Shown here in pieces: positions 29,983 to 39,387 of a stretch of 64,000 nt of DNA (position 1 is its first letter; each line of letters starts with the position of its first letter). The notes under the pieces were generated by a model. The model did no database searches. It had not been told where the DNA came from and saw only the letters and a program-made list of their open reading frames with translations. The translations under genes and the position numbers were made by a program. The DNA comes from Halopseudomonas pelagia CL-AP6 (lineage in GTDB: Bacteria; Pseudomonadota; Gammaproteobacteria; Pseudomonadales; Pseudomonadaceae), in assembly GCF_000410875.1 (NCBI RefSeq), contig NZ_AROI01000027.1, positions 1-64,000 of the forward strand, in the 5' to 3' direction.

Positions 29983-31314
29983 ATGCTTGAAAAATTGATA
30001 GGAATTAATGCTGAAATTTTAAGCGCAAACGAAAAGCTCGTATTACTTGTTTTTTTTGCAAATTTTGAGAAGCGCTGGACCGGTGCAATGACGCTTGCTT
30101 CCCTCGCCGAGCAATTGGGTCTGAGGGCGAGGTTAGTGGCTTCAGCGATGCCTTTGCTACTGGACGCAGGGTTCATAAAAGCGAGAACGTGTTATGGGTC
30201 ATTTGGTAGGCCGTTGCGTGAATTCGCTGTCAACGAAGTAAAGCTTCGTGCGTTACCCGAAGCCAGAAAGCTTCGTCGGGAAAGCATTATTTCTTCCGGT
30301 TTATTCCTTCAGTCCCCCACGATCAAGGCTTCAAGATTGAATTGGTCCCATCAGCTGCAATCGTTAGATGCTGATGAGTACTCATCTGAAAGCGGTGAAG
30401 TCGGGTCCTCGATTTCACCTAAGGTTCGGCGAATGATTGAGGGTCGGAAAGGATATTTAGATGCTTCTGATGTATTGCTGCTCGCGTTGCTGCTCGCTGT
30501 GTCTGACCAGATGGGAGTGGTAAAGGGATGGAGCTTTAGGCAGATCGCTGCTGCCATTGGGGTGACGCAGCTAGCAGTCAAGGGCCGGCTGAAAAAGCTG
30601 GTGAGACATCGGGTTCTTCGTCGTGTGATTCCCGGTGTGGCAGCCCCAATTTTTCAACGTAAACTTGAGAGCGTCATTCTGCTCAATACGAATCACCCGT
30701 TATTCTCATCCACTGGGCGTAGGGTATCAGCGGTCATCAACCGCCTTATCGGCAGTGAGGCCGAATGGGGTTTTGTTGCTAGCCTTTTGATAGATTCTAG
30801 AAGTAATAATCCCCTCTATTACGGTCGGGAGGTGATGCTATTGCGAACCCTTCCTTTTCATGCATTCGAGCAGTTGGAATTCATGTTGATCGAGCTTGCG
30901 AGCAAAGGGTTCGAGTGTGCGTTAGCCGAGGGGAAGATTGATCGTGCTTCACTCGAGGTTGATGCGAAAGCGGATATCGCGCGCGTTATGCGGGGTTATG
31001 ACGATGGATCACTACGTTCTGACTTGGTCTCGGAGTTGATAGAGGGTCTGGCTTTTCTCGTTTACCTGCTGGTACAGGAGCTGGATGGTCGGATTAGGCC
31101 TCTGCTTGCTGAGCTAGGGGCGCGAGATAAGGTCCTAATGCTACCGGGCAATATGGCCCAAGGTTATGAGTATATTGGAGTTCTCGTATTTCCAGCTTTA
31201 GAGCCTCGAGGTTTCGCGGTTGAAGGCTATGGAGCTTGGGAAGGGGTTGTTCTGAATGAGCAAAATATTTCACTAACTGCTCTTGAGAAGGCAGGGCTTG
31301 CGGCCAAGGTATAG
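29983..31314 (+). CDS. Winged-helix DNA-binding protein of unknown family
   Basis: 443 aa. Two helix-turn-helix-like stretches are visible: TLASLAEQLGLRARLVASAMPLLLDAGFIKA (about residues 40-70) and FRQIAAAIGVTQLAVKGRLKKLVRHRVLRR (about 185-215), each followed by a short wing-like strand. The C-terminal 200 residues have no motif I know. The layout suits an element regulator or a replication initiator. It directly faces the three 12-bp repeats and is followed 61 bp later by an AlpA-type gene. Confidence 0.55.
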   Translation: MLEKLIGINAEILSANEKLVLLVFFANFEKRWTGAMTLASLAEQLGLRARLVASAMPLLLDAGFIKARTCYGSFGRPLREFAVNEVKLRALPEARKLRRESIISSGLFLQSPTIKASRLNWSHQLQSLDADEYSSESGEVGSSISPKVRRMIEGRKGYLDASDVLLLALLLAVSDQMGVVKGWSFRQIAAAIGVTQLAVKGRLKKLVRHRVLRRVIPGVAAPIFQRKLESVILLNTNHPLFSSTGRRVSAVINRLIGSEAEWGFVASLLIDSRSNNPLYYGREVMLLRTLPFHAFEQLEFMLIELASKGFECALAEGKIDRASLEVDAKADIARVMRGYDDGSLRSDLVSELIEGLAFLVYLLVQELDGRIRPLLAELGARDKVLMLPGNMAQGYEYIGVLVFPALEPRGFAVEGYGAWEGVVLNEQNISLTALEKAGLAAKV

Positions 31315-31375
31315 TCTTCCTCGTTTTTTTTTACTACCGCCAGAGATCCTCTGAGCCTTACAGAGGAGCCCGCTC

Positions 31376-31603
31376 ATGAGAATAATCCGTTTGAAAGAAG
31401 TAATCGATTCGACCGGCCTGGCACGGTCGACCATCTACAAATATATCTCGGAAGAGACCTTTCCCAAGCCTGTATCCCTAGGGGATCGCTGCGTCGGCTG
31501 GGTCGATAGTGAGGTCCACGATTGGATCCTGGCCAGGATCGAGGAACGTGATCTAGCTATGGCAGCTACACGGCCAAGCAACCATTTCAGCGTCGCCAAA
31601 TAA
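31376..31603 (+). CDS. alpA: AlpA-family regulator/excisionase
   Basis: 75 aa. MRIIRLKEVIDSTGLARSTIYKYI...FPKPVSLG...VGWVDSEVHDWI is the classic AlpA/MerR-like winged helix. AlpA proteins of P4-like satellites and ICEs activate integrase genes or act as excisionases. Its place beside recombinases and a replication-type gene supports a mobile-element control role. AGAGGA precedes the ATG. Confidence 0.88.
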   Translation: MRIIRLKEVIDSTGLARSTIYKYISEETFPKPVSLGDRCVGWVDSEVHDWILARIEERDLAMAATRPSNHFSVAK

Positions 31604-31897
31604 ACTTTACCGCTGCTCAGGAGGGCGGCTCTGATCTCAGCTAACTCTCCCAGTGCTCGGTGCGAAAAATCACTCGACAGGCTTGGCAATGTTGCTCCCC
31701 ATTGCCCGGCCTGATCGGGAGGTCCTGAGGCAGGTAGGGCTGCATCTATTGATATAGCAATTAACTATCTACTCTAGCTATCCAATAGTCGCAGTCACTA
31801 TTCATCACTACTAACTACCACCAGAGGGAAAGAAGACAAGTAAAAAAAAATACATCACGTACCTGATATGCACCGACAACCTACCAGGTACTGAACC
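31604..31897. other. Gap before the Gp2-like gene, with ACTA/CTAT-rich stretch
   Basis: No gene. From about 31755 to 31820 the sequence is dense in ACTA and CTAT words (AATTAACTATCTACTCTAGC and similar). This AT-rich zone ahead of a replication-type gene could be an origin, but the spacing of the words is irregular and I found no clean iteron. Confidence 0.3.
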
Positions 31898-32869
31898 ATG
31901 AACAACCGCAAGCTAAACATTCATCTCTCCCAATCTGAGATAGCCCTGAAGATCGAATCACTCGTCAAGGCTATAGAGCGCAGCGATACACCTGCATTCA
32001 GGATCACGCATAACCGATCTGGCTATGAGCGTCTCCATAACACCAGAATCTCCCGCTACTGCACCCACGTGCAGCAGATGTACAACCTGTTCGATGATCG
32101 TGTGCACTATGACTACAGCGAGCAGTTACAAGCGTTCCGGGTTGCCTGGGAAGAAATCGGTCTTGAACCATCACCTGCTGGTCCTATCTGCCTGAATGAC
32201 AGGGGTTCATACTGGCTCAGTCATCCAGAAAGCATGAACGTCCTCACTGAGCGGATCCGTGAGTTGACTCGTCAGCGTTGGTATAAGCGCAGGGCTGGGG
32301 ATCGAGCCTATGAGGCTCGCAAGCAGGAGAGGGAAATCACCGCATACACGGATGCTGTGATGAGTATTTATTCCCGCACTATGGTCATCAGACTGAACCT
32401 CTACTACCGCCCTGAAGCTCAGGTCAGGCAGCGAGTCGAGCACGTCTTTAACCATCTAGATGTCTTGATCTCCAAGCACAGCCGCCATCCGATCTTTGAG
32501 CGCCTTGTCGGATACATTTATGCAGTGGAGCAGGGAGACCGCAATGACGGGAGGGGTTACCACATCCATGCAGCCTACTTCTTCAATGGCAATCACGTGG
32601 GCCGGGATGTCTTGAAGGCGATTGAGATTAGCGAGTTGTGGGAGGCGATCACGCGTGGTCAAGGTTATGCTCACAGCTGTAACCATAACAAGGAGGGGTA
32701 TGGCAACAAGTGCGGTATTGGCCGGTTCCAGAGGGACAATCAGTCGGTAAGGCCTAATGTCCACGAAGCGATGAAGTACCTGGTAAAGGACGGCCAGCAC
32801 CTGCGCTTGAGGCCTGTGGGAGCACGTTGCCTGCGTAAGGGCGCGCTGGGGCGTTTTCGTCGGGGGTAA
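31898..32869 (+). CDS. YagK/YfjJ-domain (inovirus Gp2-like) replication-type protein
   Basis: 323 aa. The C-terminal half carries GYHIHAAYFFNG, an HUH-like metal-binding motif, and a later segment (IGRFQRDNQSVRPNVHEAMKYLVKD) typical of YagK/YfjJ C-terminal domains annotated as inovirus Gp2. These proteins occur in phage satellites and prophage remnants and are probable rolling-circle-type initiators. It belongs with AlpA and the recombinases as the core of a mobile element. Confidence 0.8.
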   Translation: MNNRKLNIHLSQSEIALKIESLVKAIERSDTPAFRITHNRSGYERLHNTRISRYCTHVQQMYNLFDDRVHYDYSEQLQAFRVAWEEIGLEPSPAGPICLNDRGSYWLSHPESMNVLTERIRELTRQRWYKRRAGDRAYEARKQEREITAYTDAVMSIYSRTMVIRLNLYYRPEAQVRQRVEHVFNHLDVLISKHSRHPIFERLVGYIYAVEQGDRNDGRGYHIHAAYFFNGNHVGRDVLKAIEISELWEAITRGQGYAHSCNHNKEGYGNKCGIGRFQRDNQSVRPNVHEAMKYLVKDGQHLRLRPVGARCLRKGALGRFRRG

Positions 32870-33012
32870 TGGAGCCTCAGATACGGAGCAGCTCACACAA
32901 CAGGGTAGGTTGCTAAGCTTATGGCTTAGATGGTCAAGGACAAACAGCAGCCTCTGAGTGTCAAGCTAGCTGGTGCAAGGGCACTACTACGCACTGGCTG
33001 TATTCGCTAGAT

Positions 33013-34290
33013 TCAAGCCCGTACGGTCCACAATTGATCCAGCCGAGTGGTGTAGCTAGGGCTGAGTAATTGCCGTTGCATACCCCACTCAGGCGTTGCA
33101 GGGAGGCGGGCAGGTTTCAGCGTGTTCTTTCCCCAGCGCTGGTTGATCTGATCCATTGTCTGCATCAAGCGGTCTGATGTCGCTGCCTGAGTAGGGGCAA
33201 ACAGGTCTGGGGTGTATTGATCGCGCTGGCATAGCCCTAGCAACATGACAGAGGCCTTGGCATACGCAGGGCCTTCCCGGTAAATGTGTTCCAGGCCTTG
33301 CATAGCCCCCTGGATCAATAGCCGAGAGTCGTCGGTGGGGTAGGGTAAATGGACCTGTAGACTGCGCGAGAAACGCTCCTCGTTGGGGTTGAAAAGCCCT
33401 GTTCGAATGCCAACCTGGATTACTTTGCACAGTGACTGCTGACCACGGAGTTTTTCGGCAGCTCGCGTGGTGTATGAGGCTACCGCTTGTTGCAGCCCCT
33501 TTAGGTCATAGACGCGCTGGCCAAAGGCACGACTACTGCAGATTTCCTGTTTCGCCGGTGCCTCAGGCTCCATATCCAGGCAACTGATGCCCCTTAACTC
33601 ACGGGCTGTTTTCTCCATCACTACACTGAAGCGTTTGCGCAGCAATGCAGGGTCGGCATTCGAAAGCTCCCAGGCTGTTTTGATGCTCATGGCCTGTAGA
33701 TGCTCATTCATGCGTCGACCAACGCCCCAGACCTCACCAACGGGCATGACCTTCAGCAGTTTGTCTCTGCGTTCTGGATCGCGGATATCCACCACACCCC
33801 CGGTCTGGCGCTGCCAGCGCTTGGCGGCTGCATTGGCCAGCTTTGCCAGGGTTTTGGTGCTGGCAATGCCAACACCCACGGGAATACCAGTTATTTGCAG
33901 CACGTCAGCCCGCAATGAGTAACCCAGTTGATCCAACGGCTCGGGAAGCCCGGTCATGTCGGCAAAGGCCTCATCAATCGAATACACCTCAACCAGCGGG
34001 AGGCGGCTTTCCAGGGTAGTCATCACCCGCTCACTCATGTCGCCATACAGTGCATAGTTGCTGCTGAAAGCCAAGATGCCGTGCTGACCTAGCTGATCCT
34101 TGATCTTGAAGTAAGGCTCGCCCATTTTGATGAACGGCTTAGCCTCTGCACTGCGAGCGATCACGCAGCCATCGTTGTTGCTCAGTACGACAATGGGCGT
34201 CTTTGCCAGGTCAGGGCGAAATACGCGCTCGCAGCTGGCATAGAAGCTGTTGCAGTCGATCAAGGCAAAGCTTTTGGGTGCCATGCTCAT
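33013..34290 (-). CDS. umuC: UmuC, translesion DNA polymerase V catalytic subunit
   Basis: 425 aa, full length. Y-family motifs include [17 protein letters not shown] near the N-terminus (first catalytic Asp), [14 protein letters not shown] and YSIDEAFAD (catalytic Asp-Glu). With UmuD'2 it copies past DNA lesions during the SOS response. Its ATG overlaps the umuD stop (ATGA). The gene is intact, but its normal SOS promoter and the 5' end of umuD now lie 20 kb away. Confidence 0.95.
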   Translation of the reverse strand: MSMAPKSFALIDCNSFYASCERVFRPDLAKTPIVVLSNNDGCVIARSAEAKPFIKMGEPYFKIKDQLGQHGILAFSSNYALYGDMSERVMTTLESRLPLVEVYSIDEAFADMTGLPEPLDQLGYSLRADVLQITGIPVGVGIASTKTLAKLANAAAKRWQRQTGGVVDIRDPERRDKLLKVMPVGEVWGVGRRMNEHLQAMSIKTAWELSNADPALLRKRFSVVMEKTARELRGISCLDMEPEAPAKQEICSSRAFGQRVYDLKGLQQAVASYTTRAAEKLRGQQSLCKVIQVGIRTGLFNPNEERFSRSLQVHLPYPTDDSRLLIQGAMQGLEHIYREGPAYAKASVMLLGLCQRDQYTPDLFAPTQAATSDRLMQTMDQINQRWGKNTLKPARLPATPEWGMQRQLLSPSYTTRLDQLWTVRA

Positions 34291-34664
34291 TTCTCGCAGG
34301 GCAGGTGCCAGCGAATACTGTTACGCACAACACCCCAGATCTGAAGTTCATCGCCTTCCAGCACATGCAAGGGCGCAAATTGTGGATTTTCAGGTTGCAA
34401 GATCAATTGCTGACCGCGCCGAATCAAGCGTTTGACGAATACCTCGCCGTTGACAGCGGCAACGACAATATCCCCATGTCCGGCTGTAAGAGCTCGGCTG
34501 ACTACTAAAATATCGCCATCGTGAATGCCCGCGCCGGTCATGCTGTCCCCACGAACGCGTACCAGGTAGGTATGGGGAGCGTGCACATCGAGCAGCTGAT
34601 CGAGCGAGATCTTCTGTTCCATGTGATCCAGTGCTGCATTCCCATATGAACTCATTCCGCCCAT
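34287..34664 (-). pseudogene. umuD: umuD 3' part, lacking its N-terminal arm
   Basis: 125 codons from the first ATG. From DHMEQKISLDQLL onward it aligns with UmuD, keeping the catalytic Ser (GDSM) and Lys (VFVKRL). The first about 30 residues, including the self-cleavage site, are missing and replaced by MGGMSSYGNAA. What remains is nearly the activated UmuD' form. The matching N-terminal part (MSNAVFIG...SAGFPSPAL) lies at 54768-54859 on the same strand. The ATG is 6 nt after the stop of the upstream 115-aa frame, so coupled translation is possible. It may be a relic or a functional pre-processed UmuD'. Confidence 0.85.
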
Positions 34665-34670
34665 ATCTTG

Positions 34671-35018
34671 TCAGCGCTCGATAGAAATAGAGGCGCTGCC
34701 GAGTTCCTCCAGCGCCAAGTTGATGTAGTCGCTGAGGAGGACGCTCAGTTCAGTAGGACTTCTGCCGTGGCTGAGTTCGAGAGCAACATCCTTAAGATTG
34801 GACTGTAGGGATTCGACGGCAAGCTTTGCTTTAATCAGGTCCAAGGTGCTTCCAAACCTCGCCACTTCCTCGCAAGCTGCAGGCCGCACCAATTCCTTAA
34901 CTCCCTTCCGGACAAAACAGTTCACACGAGTTCTCAGACCTGGTACGGATCCTGTTACCTCCAAAAGGTCACGTCCTGCAGTACCTCGAGGCCCAGCCGC
35001 ATCACCTCCAAGAGTCAC
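34671..35018 (-). CDS. Hypothetical protein next to the umuD junction
   Basis: 115-aa open frame ending 6 nt before the umuD fragment and in the same frame. The C-terminal half looks coded (helical: LDLIKAKLAVESLQSNLKDVALELS); the N-terminal half is rich in Gly, Arg and Thr and less convincing. I know no homologue. It is probably the outermost gene of the inserted metal block. Confidence 0.35.
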   Translation of the reverse strand: MTLGGDAAGPRGTAGRDLLEVTGSVPGLRTRVNCFVRKGVKELVRPAACEEVARFGSTLDLIKAKLAVESLQSNLKDVALELSHGRSPTELSVLLSDYINLALEELGSASISIER

Positions 35019-35062
35019 ATCGCCGGCACCGCGTCCGGCAGGTCCTGTGGCCCTGGGTGACG

Positions 35063-35394
35063 CTAGGCGGCGGCGACGGAAACCCGGCCTGGCGTTGTAG
35101 AGTGGCTGTCAGCGCCGATCACAATCTGTACATCGAGCCCGAGCCGCGTCAGGCATTCGAGCATCATGGCTTCACTGATGCCTCGAAATTGGCCCCGAAG
35201 CATCTTGGATACCTTGGACTGAGGCATGCCAAGCACTTCTGCCGCTTGGCCCTGTTTCCATTTGTGGGTCTTGATTATTTCGCCGATCTGGGAGGCCAGT
35301 TGGGCCTTTACCTGCATTTCATCAGCATTAGGAATGCCGAGGTCGGCATAAACATTGGCCGTCCTGACTCTGTTTATGAAAGTGTGTCCGGGTT
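35063..35394 (-). pseudogene. XRE-family antitoxin-like HTH gene without a start codon
   Basis: The first ATG (35317) gives 84 aa, but the frame upstream still reads NVYADLGIPNADEMQVKAQLA, the usual N-terminus of HigA-like XRE antitoxins. The helix-turn-helix is KQGQAAEVLGMPQSKVSKMLRG. No ATG, GTG or TTG lies upstream before the TGA that borders ccmI. The gene has therefore lost its start at the ccmI junction or uses the internal ATG. No toxin gene is next to it. Confidence 0.65.
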
Positions 35395-36285
35395 TTAATC
35401 AACAACAAGGCCAGCTTCATTGGCAGACTGTTCCAGCCGCTGCTCAGCAACAGCGATACCTTTACGAATGGCCTCTGCGGAGGCGGAATCCTCGAAGCCA
35501 GCCAACGCTCGGCGCCAGTAACCGATCGCCTGTTCATAGCGGCCATCGTCGAAAGCCTCAACCCCCAGCATGCCCAACACTGTCGGCTGACGCGGATCCT
35601 TATCGAGTGTTTCATCTACCAGCGCCTGAACTTCATAGGTCAGGCTGCCTCCGGCCACATAGAATTTCAACTGAGCCAGTTGGGCCAGAAGATCGGCTCG
35701 GCGGCCTTCCAGTTCGATCAATCGCTCCAGGGCGCGAATCGACCGATCTGGCTGACTGACCTTCTGGTACAGCGGAAACAACAAAGCCCAGACCTTGGGA
35801 TTATCCGGCTGACTCTCGGCCTGCTCTTCGAGCCGGACAATCAGGTTCTCCGGTGAGGCACCGGGAGAGTTAAGAACCTCCTGCACCACGGCATACAGAG
35901 CCAGATCGCCATTGGCGCCCACCCATCGATAGCCGGTTACGGTGGCGGCAATCAATGCCGTTATCACCAGAGGGATTACAAAACGTCCTGCCAGCGGGTT
36001 CCTGAGAGGCACGCGACGACGGGCCTCGGTGTCCTCCAGAAGATTGCGTTCAAGCTCGTGACGGCTTTCTTCAAAGCGTGCGACGTCAACCTCGCCGCGC
36101 TCGCAGGCGCTTTCCAGTGCCGCAAGCCGACGCTCATACACGGCCAGATTCTGCTCCTCCGCGCGGTCATCCGTTTCAAACCCTTGCTGCCAGTCATGGA
36201 TCGCCCTTGCTCGCCGTAACGGTAGACTCAGGAACCACAGCGCTATAAGCAACAGTGTGCCGATACTTAACCAGAGCATAGTCAT
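35395..36285 (-). CDS. ccmI: CcmI-like cytochrome c maturation TPR protein
   Basis: 296 aa. One N-terminal membrane helix (LWLSIGTLLLIALWFLSL), a charged cytoplasmic segment (AVYERRLAALESACERGEVDVARFEESRHEL), a second helix (FVIPLVITALIAATVTGY) and TPR-type helices follow, as in CcmI/CycH. Many CcmI proteins are about 400 aa, so this is a short form, possibly clipped at the 3' end. CcmI holds apocytochrome c for haem attachment. It overlaps ccmH by 4 nt. ccmABCDE are absent from the window. Confidence 0.8.
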   Translation of the reverse strand: MTMLWLSIGTLLLIALWFLSLPLRRARAIHDWQQGFETDDRAEEQNLAVYERRLAALESACERGEVDVARFEESRHELERNLLEDTEARRRVPLRNPLAGRFVIPLVITALIAATVTGYRWVGANGDLALYAVVQEVLNSPGASPENLIVRLEEQAESQPDNPKVWALLFPLYQKVSQPDRSIRALERLIELEGRRADLLAQLAQLKFYVAGGSLTYEVQALVDETLDKDPRQPTVLGMLGVEAFDDGRYEQAIGYWRRALAGFEDSASAEAIRKGIAVAEQRLEQSANEAGLVVD

Positions 36286-36770
36286 TCCGACCTCTCACGA
36301 TGACGATGAATCAAAGAGGACAGGCGGGCACGCTCCTCCTCGGAGAGCGGCCGCACTCGCCGGTGCCTGCGTGCCCGGACAAAGGCAATCACAACCAGGG
36401 CGCCTCCTGCTACCAGCGCTGCCGGCAATGCCCAAAGCAGCCACGTGCGCCCGTCAAGGCGCGGATTGTAAAGAACGAACTCGCCAAAACGATTAGCCAT
36501 GAAATCAAGAATTTCCTTATCCGCACGCCCCTCATGAAGCATCAGCGCTACCCGCTCCCGCATGTCCGCCGCCACCGGCGAATCGGAGCTGTCGATGGCT
36601 TGAGCATCACATTTAGGGCACCGCAATGACGCCGTAAGGTCGCGATAACGCTCCGCCATCACCGGATCCTCGAAATGACGCGCATCAATTGCCGTATCCG
36701 CCATCGACTGGAACGAGGCCATCAAAAGCACGATGACCACACAGCAACGGATCTTCAGGGTTAGCGCCAT
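36282..36770 (-). CDS. ccmH: CcmH, apocytochrome c thiol-reducing subunit
   Basis: 162 aa with a signal peptide. The redox motif is LRCPKCDAQAIDSSDSPVA, a variant of the usual LRCPxCQNQ(S/N). A C-terminal membrane helix (WLLWALPAALVAGGALVVIAFV) and a basic tail follow. CcmH keeps apocytochrome cysteines reduced, in partnership with CcmG and CcmF. It overlaps ccmG by about 10 nt. Confidence 0.88.
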   Translation of the reverse strand: MALTLKIRCCVVIVLLMASFQSMADTAIDARHFEDPVMAERYRDLTASLRCPKCDAQAIDSSDSPVAADMRERVALMLHEGRADKEILDFMANRFGEFVLYNPRLDGRTWLLWALPAALVAGGALVVIAFVRARRHRRVRPLSEEERARLSSLIHRHRERSE

Positions 36771-37285
36771 TTCTCTACCTCCATCATGACTTCATCCACC
36801 TGGGCGGGCGTTATGTACCCAACGTGCTTGTATCGAACGATACCGTCTGCGTCGACCAGGAAGGTTTCGGGCACGCCATACACGCCAATTTCAAAACCCA
36901 GGTCACCGGCAGGATCGAAGATGTTGACCTCGAAAGGTTTTCCGAACTCTTCGAGAAACTGTCGCCCCAGGTCACGGGCGTCTTTATAGTTGATGCCCAC
37001 CATCTGAATGCCGCGCTCGGAGAGCGCCAGTAGCTGGGGCATTTCCTCCTTGCAGGTCGGGCACCAGGATGCCCAGACATTGACCAGAGATATCTGCCCG
37101 CGAAGCAGGGATTCATCCACCTCGGTATCAGGGTCCTCCAGCGTCGGGAGCGTGAACGCGGGAAACGCCTGGCCTATCAGGGCTGACTCGCGAGCACTGG
37201 GATCCAGCGAAAGCCCCCGGTACAAAAAGAAGGCCAGGCCAACGAATACCAGAAAAGGAAGCAGCAGCAACAGTCGGCGTATCAT
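36761..37285 (-). CDS. ccmG: CcmG/DsbE-type thiol-disulfide oxidoreductase
   Basis: 174 aa with an N-terminal anchor (LLLLLPFLVFVGLAFFLY) and a periplasmic thioredoxin fold, active site WASWCPTCKEEM; GVPETFLVD carries the cis-Pro region. It supplies electrons for haem-cytochrome c ligation. It overlaps the ccmF stop by 4 nt. Confidence 0.92.
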   Translation of the reverse strand: MIRRLLLLLPFLVFVGLAFFLYRGLSLDPSARESALIGQAFPAFTLPTLEDPDTEVDESLLRGQISLVNVWASWCPTCKEEMPQLLALSERGIQMVGINYKDARDLGRQFLEEFGKPFEVNIFDPAGDLGFEIGVYGVPETFLVDADGIVRYKHVGYITPAQVDEVMMEVEKWR

Positions 37286-39279
37286 GCGCGGACCTCGCGC
37301 GTCGGCCTCATCGATTCCCCATTAGCGGCGACTGCACGGCGACGACGGTAGCGACGGTCTGCCACGGCCAGCACGCCCCCGGAGGCCATCAGCAGCGCAC
37401 CCAGCCAAAGCCAGCGTACAAATGGCTTGACCTGTAGGCGCATTGCCCAGCTGCCGTCGTCCAGTTCCTCCCCCATGGCCACGTAAAGGTCCCGCAACAG
37501 GCCGGGGTCGAGTGCGACTTCGGTCATCGGCTGCCCTCGGGCAATGTACAGGCGCTTCTCCGGGTACAGGGTGGTGACAATCCGGCCTTCACGGGCAACC
37601 TCGATGGTCGCCGTATCGGCGAGGAAGTTGGGCCCCCGACGCTCGCCCAGTTCGGTCAGCGTAAAATCGTACCCGCCCAGATTCACCTGCTCACCGATAT
37701 CAAGCCGCACATTACGCTCCATGGCGTAGTTCGACACCATCACCACGCCCACGATGGTGACGGCCAGGCCCACGTGGCCGACCACCATGCCCCAGTATGA
37801 AGGGGTCAACTTACGCAATCCGGACAGCGCAGAGGACGCATTGCGGACTTTATCAAACAGGTCGCGCACCAACGCCAGTACTACCCACAGGGCCGCCACC
37901 ATCCCCAGCGCCACGGCGACATTCCACTGGCCGTTGTAAAGAAACGGTATCGATATCGCAATCGCCAGTGCGGCCAAGCCCGCCCCCAGTAGTCGCCGGA
38001 ACAGCTCCCGACCGGGCATCTGCTTCCAGCGTGAGACCGGCCCCAGCCCCATAAAGGCACACAGCATGACGGTCAGTGGCACGAACAGGCTATTAAAGTA
38101 AGGCGCGCCGATACTGACCTTGCCCAGCCCGAGTGCATCCAGGATCAAGGGGTACAGGGTGCCCATCAGGACCGTGATCGTCATGATGACCAGCAAAATA
38201 TTGTTGATCAGCAACAGAGCATCCCGGGAAAGCCAGCTAAAGCCCGCATTGGCGCTCATTCGCGGCGCCCGTAGCGCAAAGATCAAAAGCGAGACGCCGA
38301 CCGTTATTCCCAGCAACGCCAGAATGAAGAGCCCCCGAGATGGATCATTGGCAAAGGCATGAACCGAGGTCAGTACCCCTGAGCGCACCAGGAAGGTGCC
38401 CAGTAACGAGAGTGAGAACGTGAAAATCGCCAGCAGTGCCGTCCAGCTCTTGAACGTGCCGCGTTTTTCCGTGACCGCCAGTGAATGTATCAGCGCTGTC
38501 CCGCTCAGCCAGGGCAGGAGCGATGCATTTTCCACCGGATCCCAGAACCACCAGCCGCCCCAACCCAGCTCATAGTAGGCCCACCAGCTACCCAGAGCGA
38601 TGCCGAGGGTCAGAAAGGCCTAGGCAATGTTGGTCCACGGCCGAACCCAGCGCGTCCAGGCCGCATCGAGACGCCCTTCGATCAGCGCAGCGATGGCAAA
38701 AGCAAAGACCACTGAAAAACCCACATAGCCCATGTAAAGCATCGGCGGATGGATGATCAGGCCAACATCCTGCAACAACGGATTCAGATCGGCACCGTCG
38801 GCTGGCATGCCCGGCAACAGGCGATCAAAGGGACTGGACGTAACGACGATGAAAAGCAGGAACCCTGCGCTGACGACACCCAGAACTCCCAGAACCCGTG
38901 CCAGCATATCCCGTGGCAACTGGCGGGAAAACAGACTGACGGCAAAGCCCCAGCCACTGAGAATCAGACTCCATAACAGCACCGAGCCTTCATGAGAGCC
39001 CCAGACGGCGGTGAACTTGTAGTACCAGGGCAGCATCGAGTTGGAATTACGGGCCACATAATCCACGCTGAAATCATCCAGAAGAAAACTGGCGGTCAGG
39101 CTGGCATAAGAAACCAGTAGAAAAACAAATTGCCCCCATGCCATGGGCTCTGCAAATGCCATCCACAACGGGCGCCGGGTGGCGGCTCCCAGCAAGGGCA
39201 CGGTCGCCTGAAGCAGCGACAGGCAAAGTGCAATCAATAACGCGAAGAGACCAACTTCAGGGATTGTCAGGGTAAGCAT
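37282..39279 (-). pseudogene. ccmF: CcmF haem lyase gene interrupted by one amber codon
   Basis: Two in-frame pieces (39279-38620 and 38619-37282) together make a full CcmF of about 665 codons. At 38620-38622 a TAG stands where the family has TGG: PWTNIA-stop-AFLTLGIALGSWWAYYELGW. The haem-binding WWD-type region (GWGGWWFWDPVENA) and later helices are otherwise clean. Because both halves are intact this looks like a recent point mutation, unless a suppressor tRNA reads it. The start MLTLTIPEVGLFALL (39279) is chosen because CcmF proteins begin this way; the frame is open 29 codons further. Confidence 0.85.
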
Positions 39280-39387
39280 TTCGGGGCCGTGTTCGGTTGC
39301 GGGTTCGGCGATGACCGAACCTATCGGTGAAGGTTTCTCAGGTATTGCTTCGTCAGCCAGCCACAAGGCCAGCTGACGAATTCTCTA

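Noticed and set aside
31750..31830. CTAT/ACTA-rich stretch as a short CRISPR or iteron array
   Set aside because: Word spacing is irregular and there is no repeat of constant length.
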